Assembly (NCBI GenBank): GCA_030425705.1
Contig: JAUHZU010000010.1
Coordinates: 99,811 to 163,810 of the forward strand
DNA length: 64,000 bases
Reading direction: 5' to 3'
Origin: Phycisphaerae bacterium
GTDB lineage: Bacteria > Planctomycetota > Phycisphaerae > Phycisphaerales > Phycisphaeraceae
Every line of letters starts with the position of its first letter. The first letter of the stretch is position 1. Under the pieces are notes generated by a model. That model saw only the letters and a list, made by a program, of their open reading frames with translations, was not told where the DNA came from and made no database searches. Below, piece after piece: positions 1 to 8,198 of the stretch. The position numbers and the translations under genes were made by a program.

Positions 1-59
1 CCCCGAGTAGGCCGGGCAGGCCCTCGGCCCCGATCACGACAGACCTTCGGTTCCGGCAT

Positions 60-108
60 CCCGCCGACCCATCCCCGATCCACCGGCCGCACAGGCGGGG
101 TGTTTTTT
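60..108 (+). terminator. Probable intrinsic terminator of an upstream gene
   Basis: CCCGCC (60-65) can pair with GGCGGG (94-99) across a 28-nt loop, and six T residues follow at 103-108. In one plus frame a TAG at 8-10 ends a gene lying outside the window, which this element could terminate. The long loop makes it weaker than the later terminators. Confidence 0.4.
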
Positions 109-158
109 CCGTGGGCCCGGCGGTCCTATAGAAAGTTGGGCGGTTTTGGTCGCGGGCG

Positions 159-186
159 TTGACAATAGATTTTTGTTCGCTAAAGT
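159..186 (+). promoter_or_regulatory. Sigma-70-like promoter of the first pseudopilin gene
   Basis: A perfect -35 TTGACA (159-164) is followed after 16 nt by TAAAGT (181-186), which matches 4 of 6 bases of the -10 consensus. It lies about 45 nt upstream of the ATG at 232 in an AT-rich patch. The same TTGACA plus 16-nt layout recurs upstream of the reverse transcriptase gene near 39.5 kb. Confidence 0.5.
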
Positions 187-231
187 GAACATGAGCCGAT
201 GACCCCTCCACGCCCAGACCAGGAGTCCCGC

Positions 232-1080
232 ATGCCCATCCGTACCCGCCACGCCTTCACCCTGATCGAACTGCTCGTGGTGATCTCGATCATCGCGCTC
301 TTGATCGCCATCCTCCTGCCGGCCCTCGGCGCGGCCCGCGAGTCGGCCCGCGGGGCCCAGTGTCTGGCCAACGTCCGGACGCACGCCCAAGGCGCGATCA
401 ACTTCGCCAACGACAACAAGGACGGCCTGCCCAGCAACGAGGGGTTCGACGGCGTCTGGAACAATAACGGGGCCGAGAGCTATAAGCGGTCCTGGTCGTA
501 CTGGACGCCCAACTCCGGGGCCTACCTGACCGAGGCCGACATGGAAGAGCACGCGCCCGACAGCGGCACGATCTTCCCCTACAACCAGTCGCCGGACACC
601 TACCGCTGCCCGAGTCTTCCCAAGGGGGACTTCCAGTCCGGAGAAGGCAGCAACGGCTTCTATGACTACACGATCCTGATCGGCGTCTGTGGCGCAAAGT
701 CCGAGACCTACCCGCTCGAATCTTCCGCTCTCAACTCTGATGTTGACCGCGTCCCCTCCCCCATGTTTATTGAGGAGAGTCCGTCCACCAACCTTAACGG
801 CTCATCGCCCGACTCGGGCCATGCCGCGACGGACCTTATGGGTTCTTGGCACAAAGGCCGGGGTCAGTTCTCCTCGATCGACGGCAGTGCGCACTCCGTC
901 GAGTCCAAGGCCACCGCCAGTGACACCGGCATTACCGCCAGTGAATGGGTCGGTAACCCCGTGCCCGGCATCGGCAGTTCCGTCCCCCGCGTTGCCTCCG
1001 GCGATTACCAGGGCTGGGCCTACCTCGTCGGCTCGGGCTTCAGCGGCACCGAAGGGTTCTGGGGCAACTGGAACCGCTAA
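232..1080 (+). CDS. Pseudopilin-like protein with prepilin N-terminus and H-X9-DG motif
   Basis: This 282-residue protein opens with [17 protein letters not shown], a type IV prepilin/pseudopilin peptidase site (cleavage before F, Glu at +5) followed by a hydrophobic helix to about residue 35. Near residue 220 a His is followed nine residues later by Asp-Gly ([15 protein letters not shown]), the H-X9-DG signature of the planctomycete DUF1559-type pseudopilins. The start at 232 is chosen because AGGAG sits six bases upstream; a longer frame to 199 has no such site. The product is probably exported through a type II secretion-like apparatus to the envelope; its exact role is unknown. The next gene is a close tandem paralogue. 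Confidence 0.85.
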   Translation: MPIRTRHAFTLIELLVVISIIALLIAILLPALGAARESARGAQCLANVRTHAQGAINFANDNKDGLPSNEGFDGVWNNNGAESYKRSWSYWTPNSGAYLTEADMEEHAPDSGTIFPYNQSPDTYRCPSLPKGDFQSGEGSNGFYDYTILIGVCGAKSETYPLESSALNSDVDRVPSPMFIEESPSTNLNGSSPDSGHAATDLMGSWHKGRGQFSSIDGSAHSVESKATASDTGITASEWVGNPVPGIGSSVPRVASGDYQGWAYLVGSGFSGTEGFWGNWNR

Positions 1081-1121
1081 GCCAGACGGCTGGCCCGGTC
1101 CGCACGCACCGACTTGCACCA

Positions 1122-1149
1122 CGGGCAGCCCTTTGGCTGCCCGTTTTTC
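1122..1149 (+). terminator. Strong intrinsic terminator
   Basis: CGGGCAGCC (1122-1130), loop CTTT, then GGCTGCCCG (1135-1143) and TTTTT: a perfect 9-bp stem with a T-run 42 bp after the first pseudopilin stop. It separates the first two paralogues into different transcription units. Confidence 0.85.
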
Positions 1150-1177
1150 TTAGGCCCCGCACCCTATGAGGCCCGCC

Positions 1178-2020
1178 ATGCGACGATCCAAACACGCCTT
1201 TACCCTGATCGAGTTGCTAGTAGTCATCTCGATTATCGCGCTGCTCATCGGTATCCTGCTGCCCGCGCTCGGCGCGGCGCGCGAGTCCGCACGCTCCGCC
1301 CAGTGCCTGGCCAACCTCCGCTCGATCGCCCAGGGCGCCGCGAACTTCGCCAACGACCACGACGACCGTCTGCCCACGACCGCCGGCTGGGACGGCCCGT
1401 GGAACAATAACGGCGCGCAGCCCTACATCCGTAGCTGGGTCTACTGGAACGACTCCAACGGGGCCGGCTTCGGCACGCTCGCCGACCTCGAAGACCACGC
1501 GCCCACCAGCGGGACGCTCTGGCCCTACCTCCAGGCCGAGGACATCTACCTCTGCCCGTCCGTCGCGCCGGCCCCGCTCGGTTCGGGCGAGGGCGGCAAC
1601 GGCTTCTTCGACTTCACCATGATCGGCGGGCTCATCGGCGCACGCGTCGAGACCGTACCCCTCGAGTCCACCGCGCTCAACTCCAGCATCGGCAAGATCC
1701 CCACGCCCGTCTTCTTTGAGGAAGACTACGCCCAGTACCTCAACACCCTTTCGCCGGAGGGCGGGCACTTCGGCACCGACCGGCTGGGCTCCTGGCACCG
1801 CGGCGGTCGGGGGCAGCTCGCCTCTATCGACGCCAGCGCACACTCGGTCGACTCCGAACCCACCGCCTCCGACCCTGGGCTCTACGCCAACGAGTGGGTC
1901 GGCAACCCGGTGCCCGGCATCGGCAGCGGCGTCCCCCGCGTCGCCTCGGGCGACTACCGGGGCTGGGCCTACCTCCAAGGCCCCGGCGGCCTCGAGTTCT
2001 GGGGCATCTGGAACCGCTGA
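1178..2020 (+). CDS. Pseudopilin-like protein, tandem paralogue
   Basis: This 280-residue protein begins [16 protein letters not shown] and aligns with the preceding gene over its whole length, including a shared C-terminus (VASGDYRGWAYL, then GIWNR). The H-X9-DG signature has drifted here: His is followed by ten residues and Asp-Ala (WHRGGRGQLASIDAS). The ATG at 1178 is preferred over 1166 because GAGG lies six bases upstream. The pair is an evident tandem duplication; divergence in the signature suggests the second copy has relaxed or changed function. Confidence 0.85.
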   Translation: MRRSKHAFTLIELLVVISIIALLIGILLPALGAARESARSAQCLANLRSIAQGAANFANDHDDRLPTTAGWDGPWNNNGAQPYIRSWVYWNDSNGAGFGTLADLEDHAPTSGTLWPYLQAEDIYLCPSVAPAPLGSGEGGNGFFDFTMIGGLIGARVETVPLESTALNSSIGKIPTPVFFEEDYAQYLNTLSPEGGHFGTDRLGSWHRGGRGQLASIDASAHSVDSEPTASDPGLYANEWVGNPVPGIGSGVPRVASGDYRGWAYLQGPGGLEFWGIWNR

Positions 2021-2023
2021 GTT

Positions 2024-2052
2024 GGCAGACGACGTAGCCCCGGGCGTCTGCC
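2024..2052 (+). terminator. Hairpin after second pseudopilin (weak terminator)
   Basis: GGCAGACG (2024-2031) pairs perfectly with CGTCTGCC (2045-2052), directly after the stop codon, but no T-run follows. In the remaining bases to 2364 I see only an AT-richer stretch (2185-2225) that may hold the promoter of the next gene, and no coding sequence. Confidence 0.4.
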
Positions 2053-2364
2053 TGACCGAGTGAACACCCTCGCCGGACGCTCCTGGCAGGCCGTCTGCGG
2101 ATCTTCTGAGTACCGGTTCACCGCTTGTCTGGATCGGTGTGGGCAAGGTCCTGTTTCATGTTTTTTGGCGGTTTCGGTCCCCCGAAGTAGCTAAATCACA
2201 CTTCGATAGCATTGTTTGCATGAGATGAGCCCGGGAACGCTTCTATTCCGGCGGGAGCGTGTTATCCTATGTTTACGCCTTTCTGCGGGGCGTATCCGGC
2301 CTGGTCCATCGGGGCGCCCGGGTGCGTGCATGTCCATTTCTTCCCGTCCGACAGGAGTTCCCCT

Positions 2365-3135
2365 ATGTCCGAGCCCAAGCCCCGCGCGTTTACCTTGATC
2401 GAACTGCTGGTGGTGATCTCGATCATCGCGCTGTTGATCGCGATCCTGCTGCCGGCCTTGGGGGCCGCGCGGAAGTCCGCGAAGAATGTCCAGTGCACCA
2501 GCAACCTGCACCAGGCCGGCATCGGCGCAACCGCATACGCCACAGACTTTAAGAACACGCTGCCGCCCCAGTCGCCTGCCGGCAAGCCGACGGACATCAA
2601 GGTCAACGGGTGGGACCTCCGCGACGCGGTCGGGTCGTATGTCAACTTCCAGCTCCTGCAGTGCCCCATGACCGCGCAGGAAATCAACCTGAACGAGGAA
2701 AACACAGCGACGATCATCGAGTCCAGCTACGGCTTCTATTGGAACTGGAAGTGGGACGACCAGGGGGCGCTGGTCAACGCCCGGCTGGAACACCCCGAGG
2801 ACCGCTACACCTACTACGTCGGGCCCATCAAACGCGAGTTCGACATCCTGGCAATGGACTACGACACCTACGGCAGCCGGTGGGAGAGCTCCCACCCCGC
2901 GGAAACCCTCTCGCCCGCGTTCTCTCCCAACCAGCCCGGCTCGCCGCACGCGTGGTCCCGCTGGCAGAACGACGGCGGGCTCCGCGGGCCGATCACCAAG
3001 AACTACCTGCACACCGACGGGTCGGTCGAGACCTTCGGCAACGTCTCCCCCAACCATACGAACGTTGAGATGTTCATCCTCCCGTCGTTCACCGGGGTCA
3101 ACGGCTGGTGGGTGTGGATGCCTGAAGCCGACTGA
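2365..3135 (+). CDS. Pseudopilin-like protein, third tandem member
   Basis: This 256-residue protein starts [17 protein letters not shown], with a prepilin cleavage site and a hydrophobic helix. It keeps the alanine-rich stretch ([12 protein letters not shown]) found in its neighbours, but its globular part is different and ends with LHTDGSVETFG, a DG-containing version of the family signature. AGGAG (2353-2357) seven bases upstream supports this start. It belongs to the broad planctomycete pseudopilin superfamily. Its divergence from the first two genes argues for an older duplication or independent acquisition. Confidence 0.82.
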   Translation: MSEPKPRAFTLIELLVVISIIALLIAILLPALGAARKSAKNVQCTSNLHQAGIGATAYATDFKNTLPPQSPAGKPTDIKVNGWDLRDAVGSYVNFQLLQCPMTAQEINLNEENTATIIESSYGFYWNWKWDDQGALVNARLEHPEDRYTYYVGPIKREFDILAMDYDTYGSRWESSHPAETLSPAFSPNQPGSPHAWSRWQNDGGLRGPITKNYLHTDGSVETFGNVSPNHTNVEMFILPSFTGVNGWWVWMPEAD

Positions 3136-3199
3136 TGGTGGGTGACCCTCCCGAAATGGCTGTCGAGGCATCAGTTCGATTGTGTGATGTAATGAAATG

Positions 3200-3229
3200 A
3201 CAAGCACCGCCGAGGTCGGCGGTGCTTGT
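3200..3229. terminator. Perfect 14-bp hairpin, terminator-like
   Basis: ACAAGCACCGCCGA (3200-3213) is followed by GG and its perfect reverse complement (3216-3229). It ends the pseudopilin cluster and lies between that cluster and a minus-strand remnant, so it may act on both strands; no clear T-run follows. Confidence 0.6.
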
Positions 3230-3272
3230 CTGTTCGGAAGGTTAGCCCTTGATGGGGCGGTGGTCCGCCTGC

Positions 3273-3464
3273 TCAGGCGCGGCGGCGGACGAGCATGAGC
3301 CCGCCCAGCCCGATCAGCGCCAGCGGGCCGGGCTCGGGTACGGCTTCACCGCTGTGGGCGAAGACGACCATGCGGTCGCCGTCGGTGTTGGTGATCATGA
3401 CGGAGATGAAGAACTTCGCGGCGTTGAGAACCCAGTTTCCGACGCAAAAGGCCCGGCGTTCCCC
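3273..3464 (-). pseudogene. 3' remnant of a PEP-CTERM protein gene
   Basis: The minus-strand frame ending at 3273 encodes about 63 residues finishing AVPEPGPLALIGLGGLMLV followed by RRRA, a textbook PEP-CTERM anchor (Pro-Glu-Pro, transmembrane helix, basic tail). Upstream it reads KFFISVMITNTDGDRMVV, like the last strand of a secreted beta domain. A stop codon (TAG, complement of 3465-3467) interrupts the frame just upstream, there is no plausible start or signal peptide, and no matching sequence continues beyond. I read it as the tail of a decayed or truncated exported protein. Confidence 0.7.
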
Positions 3465-3511
3465 CTAGGGGTTATTTTGTAGTTGAAGTGGCTTAGGAGG
3501 TGGTTCCGGGG

Positions 3512-3540
3512 TTGCCGGGTCGGGATCGGGAAGCTAATAT
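3512..3540 (+). promoter_or_regulatory. Possible promoter of a small RNA
   Basis: TTGCCG (3512-3517) and TAATAT (3535-3540) are separated by exactly 17 nt; each matches 4 of 6 consensus bases. No protein start follows, but a strong plus-strand terminator lies about 80 nt downstream. Confidence 0.35.
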
Positions 3541-3546
3541 CTTTGA

Positions 3547-3626
3547 AGTAGTGGTCATCACTGGCCACATCCACCAGCCCCCGGAAGCTCGCGTCGGCGG
3601 ATTCGTCCGCTGACGCGGGTTTTTTT
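3547..3626 (+). ncRNA. Candidate ~80-nt small RNA
   Basis: The stretch lies between a plausible promoter and a strong plus-strand terminator and contains no open reading frame of note. A first hairpin (GTGGTCA, loop TCAC, TGGCCAC; 3550-3567) is followed by a short linker with CCCCCGGAAG and then the terminator stem. No plus-strand gene upstream needs the terminator, because the last pseudopilin already ends in its own hairpin at 3200. It does not match SRP RNA, tmRNA or 6S RNA features that I know. Identity unknown. Confidence 0.35.
3590..3626 (+). terminator. Strong intrinsic terminator with UUCG loop
   Basis: A 12-bp stem (3590-3601 with 3606-3617, one G-T wobble) is capped by TTCG and followed by GG and seven T residues (3620-3626). 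The T-run gives plus-strand polarity, so it is not the terminator of the minus-strand regulator gene ending at 3663. Confidence 0.8.
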
Positions 3627-3662
3627 ATGCCTGGGCAGTGGCGTCGGCGGCAGGGCGAGAGA

Positions 3663-4331
3663 TCAGAGCGGGGCGATGCCGACCTTGATGGCGAACCGGG
3701 CGAGGCCGACGCGGTCGTGGATGTCGAGCTTGCGCATGATGCGGTTGGTGTGGACGGCGACGGTGTTGTCGCTGATGCCCATGTCGGCGGCGATGCGTTT
3801 GCGGGAGTCGCCCATGCCGACGGCACGGAGGACCTCGCGTTCGCGCTGGGTGAGCATGCCCAGGCGGGTCTCACCGGTGACGGGCTGGTCGGGCCGGCTG
3901 GCGTGGACACGGAGCCGGCCGCGGATCTCTTCGGAGAGGTAGACCCCGCCGTCCACGATGTGGCGGATGGCGTCGACGAGCAGCTCCGGGGCGTCGGACT
4001 TGCTGAGCATGCCGGCGGCACCGACAGCGGTCGCCTGCTCGATGAAGGCGTCGTTCCAGAAGGCGCTGAGGAAGACGATCTGTGTGCCGGCGTCGGACTT
4101 GTTGAGCTGGCGTGCGGCGTCGAAGCAGCTGATGCCGGGCATGTCGATATCCATGACGACGATATCGAAGTCGTGCTGTGCGGCGAGTTCGAGCCCGGCG
4201 TTCGCGTCGGGTGCGGTGTGGGGGACGACCAGGTCGGGCTCGTCCTCGAGGCGTCGCGCGAGGGAGGCGCGGACGAGCTGGTGGTCGTCGATGAGCAGGA
4301 CGCGGGTGGGTGCGGAGTCGGTGGCGGTCAT
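3663..4331 (-). CDS. NarL/FixJ-type response regulator
   Basis: This 222-residue protein has an N-terminal receiver domain with the acidic pair D15-D16, phospho-acceptor D61 (VVMDIDMPG), S89 and K111, then a LuxR-type helix-turn-helix near residues 150-215 (LTQREREVLRAVGMGDSRK followed by IAADMGISDNTVAVHTNRI). It is therefore a DNA-binding response regulator activated by phosphorylation. Its ATG overlaps the stop of the upstream kinase gene in an ATGA junction, so the two are translationally coupled and form a cognate two-component pair. Target genes cannot be told from the window. Confidence 0.93.
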   Translation of the reverse strand: MTATDSAPTRVLLIDDHQLVRASLARRLEDEPDLVVPHTAPDANAGLELAAQHDFDIVVMDIDMPGISCFDAARQLNKSDAGTQIVFLSAFWNDAFIEQATAVGAAGMLSKSDAPELLVDAIRHIVDGGVYLSEEIRGRLRVHASRPDQPVTGETRLGMLTQREREVLRAVGMGDSRKRIAADMGISDNTVAVHTNRIMRKLDIHDRVGLARFAIKVGIAPL

Positions 4332-7270
4332 GGCGTCGTGGCTTCCGGAAGGGCGTGAGCCGGTGAGTTCGGGTTCAGCGTATCGGGCGGCGCGGTGCAG
4401 GGGAAGTCGAGGGTGACGGTGGTGCCCTGCCCGGGCTGGGACTCAAGGGCGACGCTGCCGCGGTGGCTCTCGACGACACCGTGGACGAGGGCGAGCCCGA
4501 GCCCGGTGCCCTTGAGGCGGGGCTTGGTGGTGAAGAACGGCTCGAACGCGCGGTCGCGGACATCGGGGGCCATGCCCTCGCCGGTGTCTTGTACGACCAG
4601 TCGGCAACGGGGGTTGTCGCTACCGCGGTCGTGCGAGAGCGCGAGGGTGATCGTGCCGCCCTCGGGCATAGCGTCGCGGGCGTTGGTGGCGAGGTTCATG
4701 AGGACCTGTTCGAGCTCGGGGCGGTTGCCTTGGATATAGACCGGCGCGTCCTCCGGCATGTGGCAGCGGACCTTGACGCGGGGCGGGAGCACGGCGTTGA
4801 GCAGGCGGGCGGTCTTGGTCACGACCTGCGACAGGTCGAGCGCTTCCTTCGAAGCGCCCTGGCCGCGGGCGAAGGTCAGCAGGGACTGGGTGATCTCGCC
4901 GGCCTGCCGGCAGGCCTCTTCAACGATGGCCAGCGGCTCGCGGGCGGGGTGGTCGTGGGGGAGCTGCCTGGACGCGGACTGCGCCGAGGAGTTGATCGCC
5001 AGCAGGGTGTTGCGGAAGTCGTGGGCGACGCCGCGGGCGAACCCGCCGAGCGCGTCGAGCTTCTGGCTCTGGAGGAGGCGCTGCTCGAGTTCTTCGCGGT
5101 GGTGCTCGGCCTCGATACGCCGGGTGACGTCACGGGAGATGCCGACGATGTAGGTCGGCTGGTCGTCTTCGTCGGGCACGACGAGCTGGCCGACGGCGTC
5201 GAAGACGACGTAGCTGCCGTCGCTGCGGCGGTAGCGGTGGGTGTCGGTAAAGAGGGGGTGCTCGGGAGAGAGCTTGGCGTGTTTGTCGCGGACGCGCTGG
5301 ACGTCGTCGGGGTGGAAGTAGTGGAAGGCATCGGTGCCGACCATCTCCTCGGGCGGGTAGCCCAGCAGCGGCCGGACGCTGGGCGAAACGTAGGAAAACA
5401 CCGCATCGCCGGTGACGCGCCAGAGCATGTCGTTGGCGTGCTCGGCGAGGGTGCGGTAGCGGGCCTCGCTGTCGGCGATGAGCGCGACGCGTTCTCGGTA
5501 GTCGGTGATGTCGACCACGGTGCCGACGAACCCGCGCGGCGCGTTGGGGTCGGCGGGGACGGGGCTGGCCTGCATGGAGACCCAGCGGGTGGGCGGGTCG
5601 TCGCGGTCGAGGCGCATCTCGCAGCGCAGCGGCGCGTTCAGCCGCAGCGCGGCGTCCCAGTGGTCGGAGACGGCGTCGCGGTCGTCGGGGTGGGCGAAGG
5701 CGGGGGCGTGGCGGTAGAGCGCGTCGGCCATGCTCAGCCCGGTCGCGTGGGTCCAGGCGGGGTTGACGTACAGCAACGCGCCGTTGGCGTCGGTCTGGAA
5801 CACGCCGACGGGCGAGGCGTCGGCCAGGGCGCGGAAGCGCTTCTCGCTGCGGTGGGTGGCCTCGGCCGCCTGCTCGAGGGCCTCGAGGCGTTTGCGCTCG
5901 GTGATCTCGCGGTGCGTGCCGGCGAGGACGGTGGGGCGGCCGGCCTCGTCGCGCTGGATGACCTCGCCCTGCGTGCGGTACCAGACCCAGCGGCCCTGCG
6001 CGTCGAGGATCCGGTTCTCCGTATCGTGGTAGGGCGATTCACCCGCGAGGCATCGGCGGAGCGAGGCGCGGCGGGCGTTGTCGTCCTCGGGGTGGATGCG
6101 TGGCTGCCACCACCGCGTGTCGTGCCGCACCTCCTCGCGTGGGTAGCCCAGCTTGTCGGTCAGCACGTAGTCGGACACCAGCTCGGTCGAGCCCACCGTC
6201 CACTGCCACCGGCCCAGCCCGCCGCCGCGCAGCGCCAGCGCGGTCCACCGGCGTTCGCGGTCGGCGTCGTGCTCGGCCTGGTCGCGCAGCGTCGCGACCG
6301 CGCCGACCATCAACGCGGACACCGCCATCGCCACCAGGATCAGCTGCGTCGCCAGCAGCTGCCCGAAACTTGCGCCCGACCAGCCCACCGCCGCCATGCA
6401 CAAGACGTTCACCGCCGCCAGCGCGACCAGCCCGCCCGACAGCCCGTACACCGCCGCGAGCACCGGCACGACCACGAACCCCAGGTAGATCACGTGCAGG
6501 TCCCGCGACTCGGGCCAGGCATACAGCCCCGCCACGATCACCCCCGCGATCGCGCCCCAGCACGCCGGCCAGCCCACCGCGCCGGGCAATGTCGGCAGCG
6601 CATCGCCCGGGCCCGTCCCCGCCCGCCCGCGCGTCAGCCACCACCGGCACACCCCCGGCAGCGCGACCAGCGCCAGCAGCGGCGCCACGATCAGTAGCCC
6701 CACCATGTCCCCGATCGCCCAGCCCAGCACCGCCTGCGAAAACGACCCGCCGTACGGCTGGCCCATCGCCCAGCGCAGCCCCACGCCCGCGAACGCGCCC
6801 ACCATCGCGCAGCCCAGCAGCGGCACCAACGCCACCGCCATCTGCCCCGGCCGGCGCAGCGGCGTCAGCGGTGGCAGCAACTGCCGCAGCCCCAGCCCGA
6901 CCGCGCCGTACAAGACGATCTTCAACGCCGCCTGAGCCGTGCTGTACACCAGGTGCGCACCCAGCAGCGGCTCGGCCGCGTCACGCCAGACCAGCATCAG
7001 CCCCAGCCAGCACGCCGCGCCCACCGCCCACGCGTACCGCCAGCCCAACGCCCAGAACACCGCCACCCCCAGCCCCGCCGGCGGATACCACCCGCTCACC
7101 CCCGGGGCGGTCAGCAGCTGCTGCGTCAGCCACTCCAGCGTCAGCCAGACCAGCACCACCGTCGTGCCGATCAGCGCCTGCTCGCCTGGCGTCGGTTCAT
7201 CCAGCCAGCGCGGACGCAGCGCCGGCCGGGCGGGGATCACCGGCATCGTGTGCGGGGGCTGCATCAACAC
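4328..7270 (-). CDS. Membrane-bound PAS-domain sensor histidine kinase (MASE1-like)
   Basis: The longest frame is 980 residues. About 330 N-terminal residues form a multi-helix membrane sensor resembling MASE1 (VSGWYPPAGLGVAVFWALGW). Three PAS-like domains follow (roughly 345-465, 470-600, 605-730), each ending in a typical ITERK/ITDYR/VTRRIE linker. The kinase core has the phospho-accepting H750 (GVAHDFRNTLL), an N-box (MNLATNARDAMPEGG) and G-boxes (DTGEGMAP, GTGLGLALVHG). There is no C-terminal receiver; the partner regulator is the next gene, overlapping by 4 bp. The longest start is GTG at 7270, with ATG at 7264 and 7246 as alternatives; no good ribosome-binding site decides between them. 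Signal unknown. Confidence 0.9.
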   Translation of the reverse strand: MLMQPPHTMPVIPARPALRPRWLDEPTPGEQALIGTTVVLVWLTLEWLTQQLLTAPGVSGWYPPAGLGVAVFWALGWRYAWAVGAACWLGLMLVWRDAAEPLLGAHLVYSTAQAALKIVLYGAVGLGLRQLLPPLTPLRRPGQMAVALVPLLGCAMVGAFAGVGLRWAMGQPYGGSFSQAVLGWAIGDMVGLLIVAPLLALVALPGVCRWWLTRGRAGTGPGDALPTLPGAVGWPACWGAIAGVIVAGLYAWPESRDLHVIYLGFVVVPVLAAVYGLSGGLVALAAVNVLCMAAVGWSGASFGQLLATQLILVAMAVSALMVGAVATLRDQAEHDADRERRWTALALRGGGLGRWQWTVGSTELVSDYVLTDKLGYPREEVRHDTRWWQPRIHPEDDNARRASLRRCLAGESPYHDTENRILDAQGRWVWYRTQGEVIQRDEAGRPTVLAGTHREITERKRLEALEQAAEATHRSEKRFRALADASPVGVFQTDANGALLYVNPAWTHATGLSMADALYRHAPAFAHPDDRDAVSDHWDAALRLNAPLRCEMRLDRDDPPTRWVSMQASPVPADPNAPRGFVGTVVDITDYRERVALIADSEARYRTLAEHANDMLWRVTGDAVFSYVSPSVRPLLGYPPEEMVGTDAFHYFHPDDVQRVRDKHAKLSPEHPLFTDTHRYRRSDGSYVVFDAVGQLVVPDEDDQPTYIVGISRDVTRRIEAEHHREELEQRLLQSQKLDALGGFARGVAHDFRNTLLAINSSAQSASRQLPHDHPAREPLAIVEEACRQAGEITQSLLTFARGQGASKEALDLSQVVTKTARLLNAVLPPRVKVRCHMPEDAPVYIQGNRPELEQVLMNLATNARDAMPEGGTITLALSHDRGSDNPRCRLVVQDTGEGMAPDVRDRAFEPFFTTKPRLKGTGLGLALVHGVVESHRGSVALESQPGQGTTVTLDFPCTAPPDTLNPNSPAHALPEATTP

Positions 7271-7405
7271 AAGGCCCGGGGAAAGGTGAAACAGTTAGGG
7301 CATTGCAATATAACCCCGCGCCCCGTACCCGAGGCAAGAAAAAACCGTGTTTTGTTGAGTCCTCCGGCGTTCGTGGGGGGCCGGCGACACCCGGCACGCC
7401 GGGCT

Positions 7406-8155
7406 TCAGAGCCGTCGCAGGTACGCCCGCACCGCCGCGTCCATGCCCATCGACAGGGCGTCCGCGACCAGCGCGTGGCCGATCGACACCTCGTCCACGC
7501 CCGGGACGCCGGCGACAAACGCCCCGAGGTTGTCCAGGTTCAGGTCGTGCCCGGCATTGACGCCCAGCCCGACGTCACGCGCCGCCTCGGCCGTCGCCGC
7601 GAACGCACCCAGCGAACGCTCCACCGCGTCACCGCCCGCCGCGAACGCCTTGGCGTACCCCTCGGTGTACAGCTCGATCCGGTCCGCCCCTGTCGCCGGC
7701 ACCCGCCTGGCCATCGCCGGGTCGGGGTCCAGGAACAGACTGACCCGGCAGCCCAGGGCTTTCAGCTCCGCGACGATCGGCTTGAGCGTCTCCAGGTGCG
7801 CGACGACATCCCAGCCGTGGTCGCTGGTCGACTGCGCCGGGTCGTCGGGCACGAGCGTCGCCTGGGTCGGCTTCAAGCGGCGCAGGATCGGCATGAGGTG
7901 TCCGCCGCCGAAGTCCAGCGGGTTGCCCTCGATGTTGAATTCGCCCGTGAACGTGCCGTCCGCGAAGCGCTCGGCGATGGCGTCGCAGTCGCCCGCGCGG
8001 ATGTGCCGCTCGTCCGGCCGGGGGTGGACCGTGATCCCGTGTGCCCCCGCGTCCAGCGCGGCCCGGCACATCCCCAGCACCGACGGCACATCGCCGTCGC
8101 GCTGGTTCCGCAGCGTCGCCACCTTGTTCACATTGACCGAGAGCTTCGTCGGCAT
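7406..8155 (-). CDS. pdxJ: Pyridoxine 5'-phosphate synthase
   Basis: This 249-residue protein carries PdxJ signatures in order: TKLSVNVNKVATLRNQR at the N-terminus, GAHGITVHPRPDERHI, EFNIEGNP, VNAGHDLNLDNL and VSIGHALVADAL near the C-terminus. PdxJ condenses 1-deoxyxylulose 5-phosphate with 3-amino-1-hydroxyacetone phosphate to pyridoxine 5'-phosphate in DXP-dependent vitamin B6 synthesis. It is a cytosolic TIM-barrel enzyme that works as an octamer. The first His and Glu of the motifs and the late His correspond to known catalytic positions. No other B6 gene is nearby. Confidence 0.95.
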   Translation of the reverse strand: MPTKLSVNVNKVATLRNQRDGDVPSVLGMCRAALDAGAHGITVHPRPDERHIRAGDCDAIAERFADGTFTGEFNIEGNPLDFGGGHLMPILRRLKPTQATLVPDDPAQSTSDHGWDVVAHLETLKPIVAELKALGCRVSLFLDPDPAMARRVPATGADRIELYTEGYAKAFAAGGDAVERSLGAFAATAEAARDVGLGVNAGHDLNLDNLGAFVAGVPGVDEVSIGHALVADALSMGMDAAVRAYLRRL

Positions 8156-8198
8156 CGCGGGTACACCGCCCCCTGCGTCACGCGTGCATCACCGCCGG

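Noticed and set aside
3547..3626. SRP RNA (CCCGGAAG sequence)
   Set aside because: The CCGGAAG resembles the SRP apical loop, but the partner motif with AGCAG and the closing stem are absent.
4463..6697. Long plus-strand open frame of 744 codons
   Set aside because: It lies antisense to the histidine kinase gene, is a by-product of high GC, and its translation is low-complexity Gly/Val/Ala without domains.
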